Shown piece by piece: positions 12,504 through 24,915 of a stretch of 64,000 nucleotides of DNA (within the stretch, counting starts at the first letter, position 1; each line of letters starts with the position of its first letter). The notes under the pieces were generated by a model. It was not told where the DNA came from. It saw only the letters and a program-made list of their open reading frames with translations, and made no database searches. Source of the stretch: Sciurus carolinensis (taxonomy: Eukaryota; Chordata; Mammalia; Rodentia; Sciuridae); contig NC_062220.1 in the NCBI RefSeq assembly GCF_902686445.1, positions 95,542,143-95,606,142 on the forward strand, read 5' to 3'. Both the position numbers and the translations under genes were made by a program.

Positions 12504-13850
12504 ATTTTTTTTTTAAATAATGAAATGAATAGTAAAATGGCCTTTCTCCATAGAAACAAAACTAAAAGCAGAACAAACATCAGAAGGGTGACAGCAAGTT
12601 GGAAGCGTGGGGATTTGCTTCACCACAGCTCATACAACACCCAGGTCTAACGTGTATCCTCTTCAGAGAGACCTTGGTTATAATTTGAAAATGCCAAATG
12701 ACCAGTCACTGTAGTGAAACACTATTCCAATTCACGATTTCAGATGTGCTAGAGTCAGCCAGGTTCTGCTATCTGCAAGAAGGCTTTCTTTTGGCATCCC
12801 CGGCTGCTACCAGCAGACGGCTGAAAACTCACTTCTAAATGATCCATCGGTGAATACCAGAGCTGCCCAACGTGGAAAAAAAATTATCTTTCAGCCAGGA
12901 CTGGAGGAAGTCTAGGTTCTTAGGGTGCTACTTGGGTACCTCCTGACCTGGCACACACCACATCTCCACATGGGCTGTGAACATGATATTGATGCAGCCT
13001 GCTGCAGATGAAGGAGAGGGAGAAGAATAAAAGAAAGGAGGAGGAGGAGAACGAGGAGGATGTAATTTGAAGTGGCCAAACCAAAATTATGGGAGGGGAA
13101 GAAGCTGGAGGATGGGAGGTGGGGGGAAGTCATACCCCATGTCCTTCATTCTCCAAAAGGGAAGGGTAACTTGTACAACTTTAGTGCCCCACGTGTATGG
13201 GTATCCATTTTATTAAAAGCCCCCAGATCTCTGCACTTCAATTTACTGCCAGAGACTACCACCCTTGAACTTCCAGCCATCAACATTTCATAAAAGAAGT
13301 GACATTGAAGTCAACTGATCTTTGAGACAAGGTGGCTATTGTCATTCCACACACTCATTTCTCTGGAGATTTCAACCTCAAGTGCCACACCAAGGCAGAA
13401 AGAAGAACAAGCTAAGTCGTTCTTTATCCATCATTTCCAATCCTTCTTCTCCCACCTGGACCCCTCTCCTTGCACAAACACCGTCTCTGAACGACACCTT
13501 AATATTGACTGCAGCTTCCATGTTTTTAAGGGTCAAGATAAAGAATGACCTACTTTGAATCTTTCTGTACTTTCTACAAATCCATAATTAGATGTAGAAT
13601 CTACGAGGATGCTCTACTAAGACACATTTCAGACTTCAGTTCTGGTTGGGGGGCAATTTGCCATCCTTGCAGAGCTCAAACACCTTTTATTATCAGACAA
13701 CAAAAATCACACTTCATCCTTGATAACCAGGAAGATTAAAATCAAACTGGATCACCAACTGTGGTCCTTACCATTGGCCTTGAGTTCTAGAATATTTAGT
13801 TTCTTTGTCTGAAAAAAAGGTTTTCAAGAAGAGAAAGGGAGGCAAGAAAG

Positions 13851-13851
<1 letters not shown>

Positions 13852-13890
<39 letters not shown>

Positions 13891-13911
13891 GAGCGAGTGA
13901 GAGAGAGAGAA
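13852..13911. repeat. (GA)n microsatellite with GC-interruptions
   Basis: Roughly 27 GA units with TGAGAGCGAGTGA interruptions. Confidence 0.95.
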
Positions 13912-15082
13912 TGTGTGTCTGAGCCATGTATTTCCTAACTGACTCTGGAAAGACTGCCCCTCTGAGACCTTGCCAATTTCTAGAGATAACAAATGACTTC
14001 TTTCATATGCAAACCAGTTGGAGCTCATGCCACCATCCCTCTGTCCTCATCACCAAGGGACATGTCCCAGACAACTAGAGACAGTTCATAATCCCTAAGG
14101 TACACTGAAATTATCCAAACCGACCAATCCTAAACCTGCTTAGCTACTTTGTCTGGCCTCATGTACTACTTTCCTAGAAAGTCACAGTAAAGGTTTTTGG
14201 TTACACTTTCCTTTGGCTCCCCCTCTGCCTCCTGACCAACCTGGCTTCCCTGGTCCCCTTGTGGTGTGGCAGGTCCCTCCTTTTGGAAATTATAAGTAGC
14301 AAGTTCTTCTTTTCACTGGCATTGACCTCTAGGCCTGTTGGCTTCACCATAACTGAGCCATAATAAAACACTTTGCTTGTGTATGTGGGGGTGGGGGGTA
14401 AATTTTAAGCTTGCTGAAGTGAAATCACATTATCAGATTTTTTTTTTTTTCTTTGTAAGCAGCAAACCTGTTTCTCTCAAGTAGCTGGTAAGGCCTCAAG
14501 AAACCCTGCCATTTGGTTTAATTATAAACATTCACAGTGCTACTTTGAGGGTTTCTTTCTCCCTGAGGTACAAGGTCAGTTTTGCACTGCAGTGGATGAG
14601 TGGTTCCCATGTACTTCTTTCCTTCCTCCCTCCTGAATGGAGGCCAGGGAAATGATGGCCAAAATTTCAAGGCTTCTCTCTCAGGGCCTGGGATGTTTCC
14701 AGACAGCTTCTTCATTTAAAAAGTACTAGCTCATTTTAGTGGTTTTTTTGAAACCAAGGAAGCTCCCTCTGTTCTTGACTGCAAAGCCAAAGTCACAGTG
14801 TCTGTACTAAACTTGCCACAGAAAGAGGCAGGTCCAGCTCCTCAGGCCCCTTTGCTTCCTAGAGCAGGGCAAAACTCCTCCCGCCAATCACAGGAGGCAA
14901 TTCCTGTGGGAAAGCCTTAATTACTCCAGTTTCAAACACATGCGTTCCCCTCCTTTACAGTCCCTGCTTCTTAACCACTATTCCAAGTCACAGAGCAACC
15001 ACAACTAAGGCCAAAAGAAGAGACGTGGAAGTGCACCAGGCTGCTCCTCCCAGCAATGCAGTCAGAGCCCCGAGGTACTCAC

Positions 15083-15133
15083 TGTTAGAATGATGGAGCG
15101 CAGCTGCTTCTGAGCCAAAATATTCGCCATCTC
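15083..15133 (-). CDS. ELMO1: ELMO1 51-bp coding exon, residues 261-277
   Basis: This short exon of 17 complete codons reads EMANILAQKQLRSIILT, phase 0 at both ends. The acceptor is cttccacag and the donor is ACA|gtgagt. It is a single helix near the C-terminal end of the armadillo region. Because it is symmetric and a multiple of three, skipping it would delete 17 residues without changing frame. It is too short to appear as a separate open frame and was located by searching between the 20.6-kb and 11.7-kb exons for the missing residues. Confidence 0.94.
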
Positions 15134-16894
15134 CTGTGGAAGAAAAAAGACGCCCACACAAAGGCTTAGGTTAGAAAGACACATTTCAGCATGGCCAAAA
15201 AAATGACTTTATCCTGGGGTGTGCTTCATAACTGTATATCAGCAGTATTTCTTAGGAAACAGTGAACTTCAACAGGCAGTCATATTCACATTATTTTTTG
15301 CATATTCCATTGAGATTATAAAAGCCAGGTCTAAAAACAAGGAAGGAAAATTTGGCACCTGTACGCTTATTTATCTATTTTTTTCCTTTAGAAAATTGTT
15401 CCTTGCAGAAAAAGGTGAGTGCCGAATAAAAATCAAACATTCCAAATGAAAGCAAGGGTTCTCCATTAGAGAGGCTCATCATCTTTTATTAGACTGTGTG
15501 CTGAAAGCTTCTGCAAGGCAATGCATGCCTACTGCAATATTGTCCAATATGAAAGAACCATCACGTTAAAGAGCTAAGTCTTCTAACAGCCAGTTCATCT
15601 TAATCTGTGCAAGACCAAAGAGGGAGAAGCACATAGCACAGACTGCAAAGTAGGCTCTGCAAGTGAGCCCAGTAGGGTTTTAGCAGATGTTCAACACCTG
15701 GGCAAATGTCGAGCTCTAGAGTTCACACTCGGCTTCCACACTGCTAGGGCTCATTCCTGCAGGTTGTGCCTAGTAGTCTGGCATTTCCTGAATGGCGTAG
15801 AGAACTTGGGAGTGGATTCACAGACTCTCTTTATAAATATTGACGAGTAGATACTAAGGGAAAATTAAAGAGTCAAGCACAGCCTTGGTGTACTTTCAAA
15901 AAGTCAAAATACTGCTCATATTCAGGAAGACACCGGGATGTTGGGTTTTGGTGGGGAGTATATTTTGGTGTTGCTACTCTTACTAAGCAGAGAAGAAACT
16001 AAGCTACGATTCAAACAAAACAACCATAAATTCTACCAAGGTTGAAATAAATGTGCAGAAAGCTAGGAGAACCAAGAGCATGGGGAAGGAGCTAAGAGGG
16101 GACACAGGCAGGGTGGACAGGAGCAGAATGGCAGAGCGGGGCCTACTTATTCAGGCTCACAGAGGGAACATGGGTGACTTACAGTCAGAGGACAATCAAG
16201 GATGTCAACATTGCTCTCTACATCAACCTAACGGCGTCATCGCCACCACAGAAAGGAAAGCAAGCAGGAAAGAAGAAGGGATGGAAATTCAGAGCACTCT
16301 GTTAGAGGTTGGCAGCTTTAATGCAATGCCCCTGCTGACCCACCGCAATGAGAAGCCAGTAAATATCGTCAGGTGATTCCAAAGGGCAGATGGCATGGAA
16401 GACTAAACCCAGCACTAGGTCTCTCCCCCACTCTTGGAAACACAAAAGCAAGAGCAAGGACACATTCGGAAACATGTTAAAGGGCAACCCAAAAGGAACC
16501 TGTCTTTTCACACTCAGGGAAAGCAGCTCTCTCCTCCCCATCTAAACAGGGAGGCCTGTGGGTTTGTCTTGCTTTATCTGCTTTGGTTTTGTTTTCTTGA
16601 ACCAGATGACAAACAAAAGGTCCCAAAGAATCCTATGTCTCTCAACATTTTCTTTTATAAATTTTATAAATTTCCTTTAAAAGTAAAAGTACTGCCCAAC
16701 AGTCACAGGAACAGAAAGAGAAAAGAATAAATATTCTTCTCTATGCCTATTTTGGCCTGTTTACAAAATATTAAAGTAGGTTAGAAGGGATTATATATTT
16801 ATAATATCTACTAAAGCAATCATTAATTGTCTGTTTACAATATTTATCTTCTGCATAACACTATGGGCTTCTCGTGGGAACAGAGAATACATTA

Positions 16895-16970
16895 GGCTTT
16901 GTATTCCAAGCTCAAGGCACGATGTCTAGCACCGAGCAGACAATAAATGTTTGATAAAAGAACAAATGAA
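16895..16970 (+). mobile_element. L2/MIR-type 3' tail
   Basis: GATGTCTAGCACCGAGCAG and ACAATAAATGTTTGATAAAAG with a (GAAT) end. Confidence 0.6.
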
Positions 16971-18041
16971 TATTTTATGTTACCCTCCTAGGGAACAGAA
17001 ACTGGATCAGAGAGGAAAAAATATATTTTTGTCCACATCATGGAAATTTTTGTCTAATATTAGGGAATTGTGTAAACATGAGAATCCACAGGGAATGTTT
17101 TATAGCACTAAAAAAGTCTAAAATCATAGATATATACTAAATATGGATATATATACCAACATTGAAAGATGCCTGCAAAATATTTTTTTAGTGCTTTAAG
17201 TAGGTATTTTTCTTAAAAACAGTGCACATAGTATGCTTGCTGTTCATGAAAAAATGATACATGTAGGAGAATATTTGCATGGCAAAAAGCAGGAAGCAGC
17301 CCCATGAGCCTTGAAAATCACAAGACTCGTGAGTAACTGTGGTGGTTCTTTTTCTGAGAATGGAATTATGGGAGTCTTTCAAACTTCTTTAGAGTCCGTC
17401 TTTTCTGATTTTTCTACCAAGTCCATTAACTAAAAAGATTTGTTTCAAATAAGGCTTATCAAAATCACCAATAACTGTAAAAATTTTTGGAAACAATCTC
17501 ATCAACACATTTGCTATTAAAGTAATAATTTGAGCAAAAGTAAGTCATTGTAAGGAATTTGCTCACCTACTAGCAACCCCTTTCCCTGAAAATCCAATGT
17601 ACATCTTCCCACCGTTTGTGCAGGGGAAGGGAGAGTGTCTTTAGTCCAAGAGACATGGGAAAGCAGGGCTACCACCCCAAGGCCAGCCCACCAAAGCAGA
17701 CAGGAGGGAGAGGAGTTTCAAATTCACTTCATACATTTTGAAAAATAAAGGGAACCCAAATAATGGAGTCCAGTGAATGTGATTAATCCCAAGTCAGCAA
17801 AAGAAACTAAAATAAATAAAAGTATTAGACTGAAGTAGGTTTTAAACACACAAACAAAGAGTTCTGTAAATGCAAAACACAAGTTTTTAGATTACATTTA
17901 ATCTAACTGGAGCAAGAAAATGATCTTCATATCTTCTGCTCTTCTAGGAGGTACTTGTGTGGCAAATACAAGGAAATTCTGTGGGTGGCACCTGCTTGAT
18001 TGGCATTTGATGGGACTCTGCAGGTAAAAGCAAGGAGGTTG

Positions 18042-18215
18042 GGCTTCTAACTCTGGCTCTTATAAGCTCAGTGACCTGGTCAAGTGTTTTCATTCTTTGC
18101 ATCTCAATTTCCCCATTTGTAAAATAAAAATAATACAGCTTTCTCTTAATATAAGCATTAAATTTAATTAAATAATAAAATATAAAACGCTGAACATCAT
18201 GCTTGGCCCATGGCG
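18042..18215 (+). mobile_element. MIR element
   Basis: CTCTGGCTCTTATAAGCTCAG, GTGACCTGGTCAAGTG, CATCTCAATTTCCCCATTTG and TAAAATAAAAATAATAC are consecutive MIR motifs. Confidence 0.75.
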
Positions 18216-19577
18216 GACTATTGATAATACTGTCATTGATGGCACAGTTTGGCAGATTTTCCTATTTGACAGATTTTTTTCTTTGAGAAGTTTAATTTTT
18301 CAGAACAAATGCCAATAAAATGGTCATGTCAAAATAGCCCAGATAAAACTTTATTTTACTGGTTTATATTCTTTAGGAGTATAATCTTCTGTTAATATAA
18401 TCTGTTTTATAGGCCTCCAGTGACCTTCAGGAAAAAAAACAGCAAACTTTTCTTCATTATGAACTTGCAATCATCTTTAGAGCACTCACAGCTCAAAAAT
18501 GTTTTAAATTTAAAAATCATAATACTTCCTTTGTTTTGATAAACAACAGTCTTAAATTCAATGGTTTATAAAGTCAACATCAATTTTCCACGGGCAAGTA
18601 AATAACCTGTGGCTATTTTTATTTCAAGGACTGAATTTGTCATATAATACTTTGTAAATTTTTGGTGGATTATATATATGCTTTCTAGGTTGGATTGTTT
18701 TCCTAAATGGTTTAAGGTTATTAGATTACTCTTAGTGGTGCTTTATTACATGATCAGACTGGTCTTATCTATCCATACTGCATAATTTTAAAAAGTTTGT
18801 TTCACAAAATCTAAAACTAAAGTTGTTTTGCTATTGCATTATGTTTCCATTGTTATTAATATTCCAAAGTCAGTTGGTGATTGGTACCAGGTTCCCTATG
18901 TGCCCATGGCCATGAGAATTTGATTCAATAAACTAACTGTAGTGTTTGGTATAGAGTAAAATACAAAAGTAAGCCAGGTATGTGCATCTCACTCAGGCCT
19001 AGGTCCAGAGAGTCAAGTAAAACCACAGGCCTGGGCAGGCATGAGCTTTCATTTCCTCTGATCTAACCTCTTCTTTTACATTTGGGAAAGGAAAGCCCTA
19101 AGAGTTCTGACCAGAATGCAGCCCTCCCCACCCCCACACTCTACCCTTAGCATGTGGTTTGGCCAAATATCCTTTACTGGGCCAGTAGAAGGATCGAAGG
19201 ATCATGTTTCTCCAATGGCCAGTTGAGAGCTGCTAGCCAACTTTCTGGGCTGCCTGGGAGCTACTATAAGCGCAGTACTTAAGTGCAAATATCAAAGGAG
19301 TAGCCCATCCATGACCTGCAAAACCACTCTTACAAACCCAGTATAGGCTCCCAGAGGCCCGGTACCTCTTCCTGGTTCTAGTCAATTCAAATCAAACTCA
19401 CAGGAAACTATAAAGTGACACCACCCACTGTGCAAAAGTAACATCCCCCCATGCAAATGTGGTCCCCGAGGAATGAACAAACAATTCTAAGTGGAAAATG
19501 AACCAGAACCCCCTGGCATTTAGCTCCCAAGGTTTAAAGTCTCTAAAAATGAAAAAAATAAAATAAAAAGATTCTTC

Positions 19578-19661
19578 TTTTTTTTTTTTTTTTTTTTTCA
19601 GTGCTGGGGATTGAACCCAGGGCCTTAAGCACTCTACCAACTGAGCTATATTCCCAGCCCA
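19578..19661 (-). mobile_element. ID SINE with 15-bp target-site duplication
   Basis: Read on the minus strand: GGGCTGGGAATATAGCTCAG, then GTTGGTAGAGTGCTTAAGG and box B GGTTCAATCCCCAGCACTG, followed by an A tail. The perfect direct repeat AATAAAAAGATTCTT flanks it at 19562-19576 and 19663-19677. The intact duplication and clean tail suggest a relatively young insertion. Confidence 0.93.
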
Positions 19662-20600
19662 CAATAAAAAGATTCTTGACACAGCCTTTTAGTAGTAGCA
19701 GGTTAACTTCCTAATTTCTTCTAAAATAATTCTTTGACAACTGTCATGAAGTCCCCCATCGGGTATTCTAATGGCTAAAAGATCTCATATTTCCATGCAG
19801 GTTTTAAAGGAAGTGAACTGTGACCTGGGAAATATATTATATGCTATGTTGAGAGGAAAAAAAAATATGAATGGACTTTTAGGAGTGAGTTAAATTCCAA
19901 GATACAGTAAAATCAAAATTCTACTTCTTCCACATCCCCCTCTATAATGGTCCTTTCCCTAGTGGAAGAGAATCAAAGACCTACAAAGAGAGCAAAGGAT
20001 AGACTTCATATGGGCACGCTTAAGGGGGGCCCTTCTTTTCTGCACAGAGGAGGGAAAAAGGACTGCTCATTCCTCCCAGTTACATCCACACATGGACAGA
20101 AGACATCACCAAGCAGATTCCCCTCTGACATATGAACATAGTTATCTCACCCAACGGCTGTAATCTGCATCTTTTCCCTCCTGTCTTCTCACCTTTCCAT
20201 GTCCCCCAACCCAGGGCAAGGTACAACAGCTCATCCAAAACATGGGGACAGCACCTCTTCACCCCAGTGAGCATCTAATGCCACAATGGAAGATAACAGG
20301 GGTCCCAATGCTGCCTGCACCATAGAGGCAAAGCTATACTAGTCTACTCTCTGGGCTTTTACACCAGATCAGACTTCACGGGACCAGTCTCCTGTCCCAA
20401 CATTTCCAGTGTTCATCAGTCAAGGGCTTGCCCATCTCCATCTTCCCCCCACCTCCAGGACAGAGCTGTTCTGGACAGCCACCCGCAGAGAGAGCAGCAG
20501 AACAGACCAAGGTGTCCTCAGATGGGAAGGAGAGGACATTCAGTGCGTGAAACGTCCCCAGCCCTGGACACAGTCCTAAGACTAAGGTGATGCAGCTTAC

Positions 20601-20679
20601 CTGCCTTCTCTCATCAGGGGCCTTCAGAAAAAGTGCATTGATCACAGCGATGGTATAGGTTTGGATTTCCTGGTCTGTT
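20601..20679 (-). CDS. ELMO1: ELMO1 coding exon, residues 234-260 (armadillo region)
   Basis: This 79-base exon has one base completing G234, then TDQEIQTYTIAVINALFLKA and PDERRQ, ending on complete codon Q260. The acceptor is tatctttacag and the donor is CAG|gtaagc, an almost ideal donor. It encodes helices of the last third of the armadillo region. The frame reads on past the donor for many codons, giving an apparent longer open frame at this locus, but that extension is intronic because the next exon begins exactly at E261. Confidence 0.96.
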
Positions 20680-20945
20680 CTGTAAAGATATAGAACACAG
20701 AAAGTCAGAAGAGGTGAGCCCTGAGGCAGACCTTGATGAGGTTCAGCATCACATACATGCACCCTTTTCCCAGAAGTTAGAAAGGCAGGGCCTAAGAAAT
20801 GCATTCGGCACTTAGAATGTATTTCAACCACCATGAGCCTGGAAACAAGGTAGGTACACAACTGCTATTATAGGCACCCTGTTGGGGATCACTCAGAACC
20901 ACAGGCAGCCAGGTAGCTCTCTCCCATCTCTCTTTTAATAGGATT

Positions 20946-21040
20946 AAAGGCATGTAGCTCAGTGCTAGAGTACTATCCCAGCACATATGAGGCCCCCGAT
21001 TCAATTTGCACCACTATGAGAGAAGAAAGAAAAAAAAAAG
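20946..21040 (+). mobile_element. ID-like SINE, diverged
   Basis: ATGTAGCTCAGTGCTAGAG resembles the ID A-box region and CCCGATTCAATTTGCACCAC resembles a decayed box B, followed by an A-rich tail. It is more diverged than the other ID copies here. Confidence 0.75.
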
Positions 21041-21079
21041 CATGAACCCAGGGAATGTAGTTATAGCCACAATAGTCAT

Positions 21080-21098
21080 TGTGTGTGTGTGTGTGTGT
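21080..21098. repeat. (GT)n microsatellite, short
   Basis: About nine GT units just downstream of the ID-like SINE. Confidence 0.9.
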
Positions 21099-21454
21099 AA
21101 TTTTCTGTTATGCATGATATATATCAGGGCACAGCTATGGACACCTCCACATTCCTATTCTTATTTAAAAGAAGCTACTTTGTCTCCATTGCTATGATAT
21201 TATATATTTCCAAAATCTATTTCCAAATGGAAACTTTTAATAGAAGAATGGGTATTTATGTTCATAAATTTGTTTTTCACTGAGAAAAAAAAAACAGGAA
21301 TTCTAAATGAAGCAGAGACTGAAGGTAAGCCTCATGGTAAATAGTAAATAAAAAGGACCCAAGGCAGAAACAAAGGCAGCCTAGAAGCTCCATTTAGGGA
21401 TCCTCTATCAGGCTGGTCAGGGAGAGACATCCTGGCCTATGGCAGGATGGGATT

Positions 21455-21640
21455 CAAAGCCCTGTGCACCACAGGCTGCCTGTGTGGTCTTGGACAAGCT
21501 CGTGGGTATCCCTAAGGCACAGTTTCCTCATCTGTAAGAACAATATATTTCACAGTGTTGCTGTGAGGAAGATAAAATGAGATAATGCATGTAAAACCCT
21601 CAGCACAGTGCTTAGCAAATAATAAACTCTCTTCTTGGGT
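21455..21640 (+). mobile_element. MIR element
   Basis: GTGTGGTCTTGGACAAGC, CAGTTTCCTCATCTGTAAG, GTTGCTGTGAGGAAGATAA and CAGCACAGTGCTTAGCA are MIR motifs in the right order. Confidence 0.8.
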
Positions 21641-22906
21641 AAAGTACATTGTGAATGAGCACATGTGCCCCAGAGAGTAAGAAAACAAGCTGACTGTAAA
21701 GTTAATACATTTCACTTTCAGGGACACATGAAACATCTTATTTCTAGAGAGGTTACATAAAAAAAAAAAAAAAAAAATCATCATTCTGGAGAACAAGGTA
21801 CCATTCACTGAGGCCACAATTCACAGCTTCTTTGACTTAAATTTTAAATTCTTGTCATCCTCCCATCTCCAAATGAAGGTGGAGGGCAAGGATGTGTTTA
21901 GGGAGTTTACATTATAAACACAACAGTTAACATTTTCAGTGTATTGAGAGAACCACTGAATACTCCCTCTCACTCCCATCCTGCACCACCAACTCAAATG
22001 AGCCAACCAGATTTCCTCTTGAGAATTGGCAAATGTGACCTGAAAGACCAGAGATACAGCCACCAGGAACCTGTCATGCTGGTGCCGGCCAATATGCTAC
22101 AGAAAAGGTCTGCTGCTGAGGTTTCCACAGAGGCCATAGTTTCTTTCCCAAAGCATTGTTATTTAAGTCATTTCTAGATTCTACAATGTACCCCATGTAT
22201 CCTTCCAATAAGCTCCCCCTCTAGAATAAGCTAACATAATATATGTTGCACCAGCAACCCCAAATACTTTGTAGCATTATACAACAGAGTCCTTCTTAGG
22301 GTGGTACCATAAGAGACAACCCTATCAGTCTCCTCAGGGTGGAGAGAAGGGAAAAATTCCCAGAGGACTGTAGGTTGCTAGGGAAGCTAACTGCCACATT
22401 ATAGCTCAAACTTCTAGGAAAAAGTAAATTTATTATACTATAAAACACAAAAGAAGAATGTCACTGTTGTCACCTTGAATCTAACTGAGGAAGAAGCCTG
22501 CCACTAAAAATTCCTAGTTGAAAATACCTAACATAAAATTTCTAATCAATTATGAAAACATTCATGATATTACAGAAAATACTATCTTATATAGTTAGGG
22601 AAAGAATACTAAGAACTGAAGAAAACAAAGGGTCTTATTTTTGTCTTATTAAAAGGTTAACTATTAATATCTACTAAAATTCACCAAAACTGAGAGTCTC
22701 CTAAGTTCCAAACACTGGGGACAGACAGTGTCAATACATGAAACTCACAGGGATGGAGAGTGGGTAGGAGGTAGTAATTGTGTTGTTTCAACGTGATGGT
22801 GGATGATCTTGGTACATATTACAGGTTACAGGTCAAATCGAGATTCTGCTTTTTTTTTTTCTTGTATAATTAATTGAAACATTATATAAAGTTTCTTCAA
22901 GCTTAC

Positions 22907-23058
22907 CCTTGAAGATGAGGAATGAGTTGGCCGATAGTGATCTCCTGCGCCACCTTCTGGTAGAGGTCATGGCTATTGAGCACCATCGACTCCAAAATGG
23001 CCAAGGACCGCTGCAGGATTGAGATGTCTATGGCTGACTTGTTCACAAAGCTTGCTAT
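22907..23058 (-). CDS. ELMO1: ELMO1 coding exon, residues 184-234 (armadillo region, Tyr216)
   Basis: This 152-base exon begins at I184 ([18 protein letters not shown]...) and ends with GG, the first two bases of G234, after IGQLIPHLQ. The acceptor is ggatttttcag and the donor is gtaagc. It encodes several helices of the armadillo region, which is involved in RhoG-dependent signalling and in autoinhibitory contacts. The tyrosine in SHDLYQKV falls at residue 216, which I recall as one of the tyrosines phosphorylated by the Src-family kinase HCK. It sits 2.2 kb upstream of the next exon, the shortest full intron but one in the window. Confidence 0.97.
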
Positions 23059-24744
23059 CTGAAAAATCCAAGCGGGACACCATTGATTGCTCATGGTAAG
23101 CAGCGCAGGGAAGTAGAGAAGGGAACTGATGAAGCACACCGGGAACTCAATAAAGGAAACCAGACACATAGAACAAAACAGCAAGAAATGTAATGAGCCA
23201 ACGGTGACTGCTCATGACATCATTACAAAATGCCATTTATCCTCTTCTTTAATTCAACAAAAATTAGACATTTCTTTAAGAGACATTTTTAAAGAACTAT
23301 TCTGTCTGGTCTTCTCAGCATTATTCTTCCGAGCTTCAGGTTTCATGGGCAAGCAATTTCAGAACATATATTGTAAGGATCCCTGTGTTTCTCTGAGGCA
23401 GTAATTTCAACAAACACTAATAGCAACTCCTCCCCCATTCCCAGACCAGTCCTTCACCCACACGATCCATGACTTTTACATTCTTATTATGTTCCCGTTA
23501 TGTTCTTAAGGGACTCACACAAATCACGCTTGTCAACACCACTACATTGGCAAATTTTTAGTGCCTGGCCATTCTCCTGGCTATTCCTAAATAAAAAAAC
23601 TCTTTCCCCTATTCTTTCAATTTCTTATGGTTAAAATAAATTCTTCTCATTTCTCCCAAATGTAGCAAACAGGAAATCATTTAAATTAGCAGCGCTAAAA
23701 GTGAAAATACTAGTTTTTAAGCTCTCAAATATATTCCCTAAAGAATTAATCACTAAAGCCTCAATATAATAAATCACAATATAAGAGGGAAATAAAATAG
23801 GGGTTAGAATAATGGATCACAGCAATCCAAACACATGGGCATCATAAAGGTTTTATTTTAGAGACCTCATTAAAAGTTATTGCTGTCTGTTGACAACTCA
23901 TACTAAAAGGCCATTATTATATCAACATAACGACTGCTTTCTTAAAAGCTAAATAACTTGGTCCCATGACAAGTAAACACTTGCTGCTTCCCTCTGTCAA
24001 CACCAATCTCTCCCTTTCTGTTGTCCCACCCCATCCGCATCCCATCTCCATTCCTGTACTCAGTAAAATGCAAATGTCCCCAGGCCAATTCCAGACCACA
24101 GACTCCCATGGAAAGTAAGGTGGGAGGGGAAGATAAGGAACCCGTCTGCTCTGGATGCATCTGGAGCTTCGGGGTGGGAGATAGTGAAGAGGGAAGAAGT
24201 ACAGGGATATCAGTATTTTACATTCCAAAAATTATTATTTTATAAAACAAACTACTGGAAAAGCATGAGAACTTAAGACCCTGAATAGACTGTTTTAGTT
24301 CTTCTCATGCCTAATAAACCCCCAACATGTTTACTGTCCTTGGCAAGCGTCGGCACTAAACCTCACATCTGCTCCAATCTAACAAATCCACCATGTGAAG
24401 GCCACCTTTGGCCATCGTTCTCTGACAATGCCCTCACACTGCATTCACAATTTTATACTTAACTTAGGCCCCTTCTAAGTAGAGTATAAACTCTTTGACT
24501 TCTCCACCTCCAACCCCCTCACTTTTTAACATCCCAGTATGATTGGCACTGGTATTAGGAAAGCAAAGAACTCATTTGCTGGCAATAGTTCTTGTTTTCT
24601 CTGTACTAATTCTCTCCTCATTCCAGCCTCCAGTTCTTGTTTCCACTTGTTAAATCTGGATATTCCCTAAGCTTCCCTAGAGTCTTCCACCTGAGCACCT
24701 ATTGCTGTTATTGTGAAAGTTCCTCCACCCCAGGCCTCATCCCC

Positions 24745-24915
24745 TCTTTTCATTCATTAGGTATTTACTCATCTGTTAATTGATTCACTCAAATAATAAG
24801 TATTGTGTGTGTGTCATGCACCAGGCCTGCACAGACCTACAGACCTGGAAATGCAAGGATGAGCAAGACCCACACAGCTTTTAATTTCAGGACCTTATGG
24901 TCTAGCAGAGATAGA
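24745..24915 (+). mobile_element. L2-like fragment
   Basis: TATTTACTCATCTGTTAATTG, CATGCACCAGGCCTGCAC, GGATGAGCAAGACCCACAC and GGACCTTATGGTCTAGCAG follow the L2 3' order. Confidence 0.55.

Larger units (their letters stand above)
11748..15082 (-). other. ELMO1: ELMO1 intron between residues 277 and 278
   Basis: This 3.3-kb intron contains a T-run at about 12315-12339, a plus-strand ID SINE at 12372-12503 and a GA microsatellite at 13852-13911. The stretch 12520-13850 and the stretch 13920-15080 show no repeat I can name and no supported gene. 14870-14960 is moderately GC-rich but not a CpG island. Confidence 0.8.
15134..20600 (-). other. ELMO1: ELMO1 intron between residues 260 and 261
   Basis: This 5.5-kb intron contains an L2/MIR-type tail at about 16895-16970, a MIR-like element at 18042-18215 and a minus-strand ID SINE at 19578-19661 with a 15-bp target duplication. 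Between about 15200 and 16880, and between 16975 and 18040, I see only ordinary AT-rich intronic DNA. Confidence 0.8.
20680..22906 (-). other. ELMO1: ELMO1 intron between residues 233 and 235
   Basis: This 2.2-kb intron contains a plus-strand ID-like SINE (about 20946-21040), a GT microsatellite (21080-21098), a MIR-like element (about 21455-21640) and an A-run at 21760-21777. 21780-22840 holds no gene I can support and no repeat I recognise. Confidence 0.8.

Noticed and set aside
20376..20861. 161-codon minus-strand open frame
   Set aside because: It is the ELMO1 residue 234-260 exon plus intronic read-through on both sides; only 20601-20679 matches ELMO1.
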